From the NCBI GenBank assembly GCA_900767685.1, contig CAAGAB010000066.1, positions 1 through 26,178 on the forward strand: DNA of 26,178 bases, read 5' to 3'. The notes under the pieces are model-generated. The model was given only the letters and a program-made list of their open reading frames with translations. It was not told where the DNA came from and searched no databases. Position 1 is the first letter of the stretch, and every line of letters begins with the position of its first letter. The stretch is from an uncultured Coprococcus sp. (GTDB taxonomy: Bacteria; Bacillota_A; Clostridia; Lachnospirales; Lachnospiraceae). A program made the translations under genes and the position numbers. Below are positions 25,184 to 26,178 of the stretch, piece by piece.

Positions 25184-25245
25184 GTTTTATGCCTGTTCGG
25201 TTCAAGATCCAGGCATGCTCAAACCGTGTTGTTCTATGCCTGTTC
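25184..25245. repeat. Direct repeat and hairpin between argD and queF
   Basis: A 15-base sequence occurs at 25184-25198 and again at 25231-25245 with one difference; the second copy spans the argD stop codon (25234-25236). In addition ATGCCTG (25189-25195) pairs perfectly with CAGGCAT (25210-25216). No U-tract follows, so this is not an obvious terminator. Confidence 0.6.
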
Positions 25246-26178
25246 CTGCAGGGCTTCCTCAACTGACTTCTTCAGAAGCTTTATGGCCTCATCACAGTGC
25301 TCCTTTGTAACGATAAGAGGAGGTGCCATTCTTATGATACTATCCCTTACCGCCGTTATGAGAAGCTTGTTCTCAACTGCTCTGTGCTTCACTTCAAATG
25401 CTATAGGTTTCTCAAACTCAACTCCTATCAGAAGTCCACGTCCCCTTATCTCCTTTACACATGGAAGTGACTTAAGCTGCTCCATGAAGTAAGCTCCGAC
25501 TTCCTTTGCATTCTCATAGAGTTTGTTGTCAAGTATCTCATCTATCTCTGCAAGTGCAGCCGCACAGCAGACCGGATTGGCTGCATATGTTGATCCATGA
25601 GCACCAGGGGTAAATGCCTTTGCTATCTCTGCGCTTGTACACATAGCACCTATAGGCATGCCGCCTCCGATGGCCTTTGCCATGGATACCATATCAGGCT
25701 TAACACCGTATGTCATATATGCCATGATCTCTCCGGTTCTTCCCCATCCGGTCTGAACCTCGTCAAACATAAGAAGTATCTTCTTCTCATCACAGAACTC
25801 TCGGAGTCCCTTCAGGAATTCCGGATCTGCCGGATATACTCCGCCCTCCCCCTGCACAGGCTCCACCATGATTCCTATGGTGTTCTCATCGCATTTGCTC
25901 TTGAAGTCCTCAAGGTTGTTATACTCTGCATATGTGAATCCCGGAAGGAGTGGTGCAAATCCCTTGTGGCAGGCCGAATCAGGCTGGCCTGTTGCCGACA
26001 GTGCACCGTATGTCCTTCCGTGGAAGCTGTTCTTCGCTGTCACGATCTTATATCTGTCCGGTCCGTAATTGTCCACGCCGTACTTTCTAGCCATCTTGAT
26101 CATGGCTTCATTTGCCTCTGTTCCTGAGTTCTGGAACACGATCTTCTCCATGCCTATGGTGTCACACACCTTCTTTGC
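25234..26178 (-). CDS. argD: Acetylornithine aminotransferase ArgD, C-terminal part, cut by window edge
   Basis: PLP-dependent class III aminotransferase of arginine synthesis, converting N-acetylglutamate semialdehyde to N-acetylornithine. The frame is open to the right edge (314 codons shown; roughly the first 85 are missing). Visible motifs: FQNSGTEANEAMIKMARKY (cofactor phosphate), NSFHGRTYGALSATGQ, VEPVQGEGGVYPA, LLMFDEVQTGWGRTG, the PLP lysine in MVSMAKAIGGGMPIGA, HGSTYAANPVCCAAALA and the closing IIRMAPPLIVTKEH. The IRMAPPLI ending favours ArgD over other class III enzymes such as ornithine or GABA aminotransferases, but those cannot be fully excluded without the N-terminus. No other arginine genes are visible downstream; queF follows after 88 bases. 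Confidence 0.9.
   Translation of the reverse strand, partial: AKKVCDTIGMEKIVFQNSGTEANEAMIKMARKYGVDNYGPDRYKIVTAKNSFHGRTYGALSATGQPDSACHKGFAPLLPGFTYAEYNNLEDFKSKCDENTIGIMVEPVQGEGGVYPADPEFLKGLREFCDEKKILLMFDEVQTGWGRTGEIMAYMTYGVKPDMVSMAKAIGGGMPIGAMCTSAEIAKAFTPGAHGSTYAANPVCCAAALAEIDEILDNKLYENAKEVGAYFMEQLKSLPCVKEIRGRGLLIGVEFEKPIAFEVKHRAVENKLLITAVRDSIIRMAPPLIVTKEHCDEAIKLLKKSVEEALQEQA

Noticed and set aside
25146..25233. preQ1 riboswitch upstream of queF
   Set aside because: The region lacks the preQ1 aptamer pattern with its A-rich tail; the hairpin present is of another kind.
24684..25310. 208-codon plus-strand frame opposite queF
   Set aside because: It lies antisense to the clearly identified queF and argD genes and has no recognisable motif.

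Overview
The window reads as chromosomal DNA of an anaerobic, endospore-forming Firmicute of class Clostridia, most likely a Lachnospiraceae member. This rests on moderate GC, strong GGAGG ribosome sites, a CIRCE/HrcA heat-shock operon, and several sporulation loci (gpr, spoIIP, spoVA, spoIIA). The family is an inference from gene content and protein style; the species cannot be named. I see no rRNA, tRNA, CRISPR array, insertion sequence or phage gene. Almost all genes lie on the minus strand; only a class A penicillin-binding protein and a CLC-type anion transporter are on the plus strand.

Layout. (1) 1-2913: heat-shock operon hrcA-grpE-dnaK (dnaK runs off the left edge), with a sigma-A promoter, a perfect CIRCE operator, and three hairpins between grpE and dnaK. 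(2) 2993-8739: gpr, spoIIP, lepA and hemW, the same neighbourhood as in Bacillus (gpr-spoIIP-lepA-hemW-hrcA-grpE-dnaK). (3) 8961-12473: a 103-residue protein of unknown function, then a plus-strand bifunctional PBP with a (DEPT)10 tail. (4) 12492-19705: the spoVA genes, split in two. spoVAA-AB-AC lie at 17.9-19.6 kb and spoVAD-spoVAE at 12.5-13.9 kb. Between them sit a CLC-F-like transporter, a VanW/YoaR-type membrane protein and a DUF3783-like protein. (5) 19727-21238: spoIIAA-spoIIAB-sigF. (6) 21374-26178: a zinc-ribbon/TPR membrane protein, a 48-residue small gene, folC, queF and partial argD.

How the parts work together. SpoIIAA and SpoIIAB switch sigma-F on in the forespore. SpoIIP acts in engulfment. 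The SpoVA proteins move dipicolinate into the forespore and out at germination. GPR degrades small acid-soluble proteins during germination. The PBP and the VanW protein are envelope proteins. HrcA represses its own operon through CIRCE; GrpE and DnaK are the chaperone pair.

Most of the window is well-understood housekeeping and sporulation biology, and I found no convincing wholly new system. The best leads are: a strong terminator-like hairpin with a U8 tract ending four bases before the spoIIAA ribosome site; the interruption of spoVA by independently promoted genes; a 48-codon gene overlapping folC; a 14-16 bp degenerate repeat array between spoVAB and spoVAC; and a sigma-E-like promoter in front of spoVAA.
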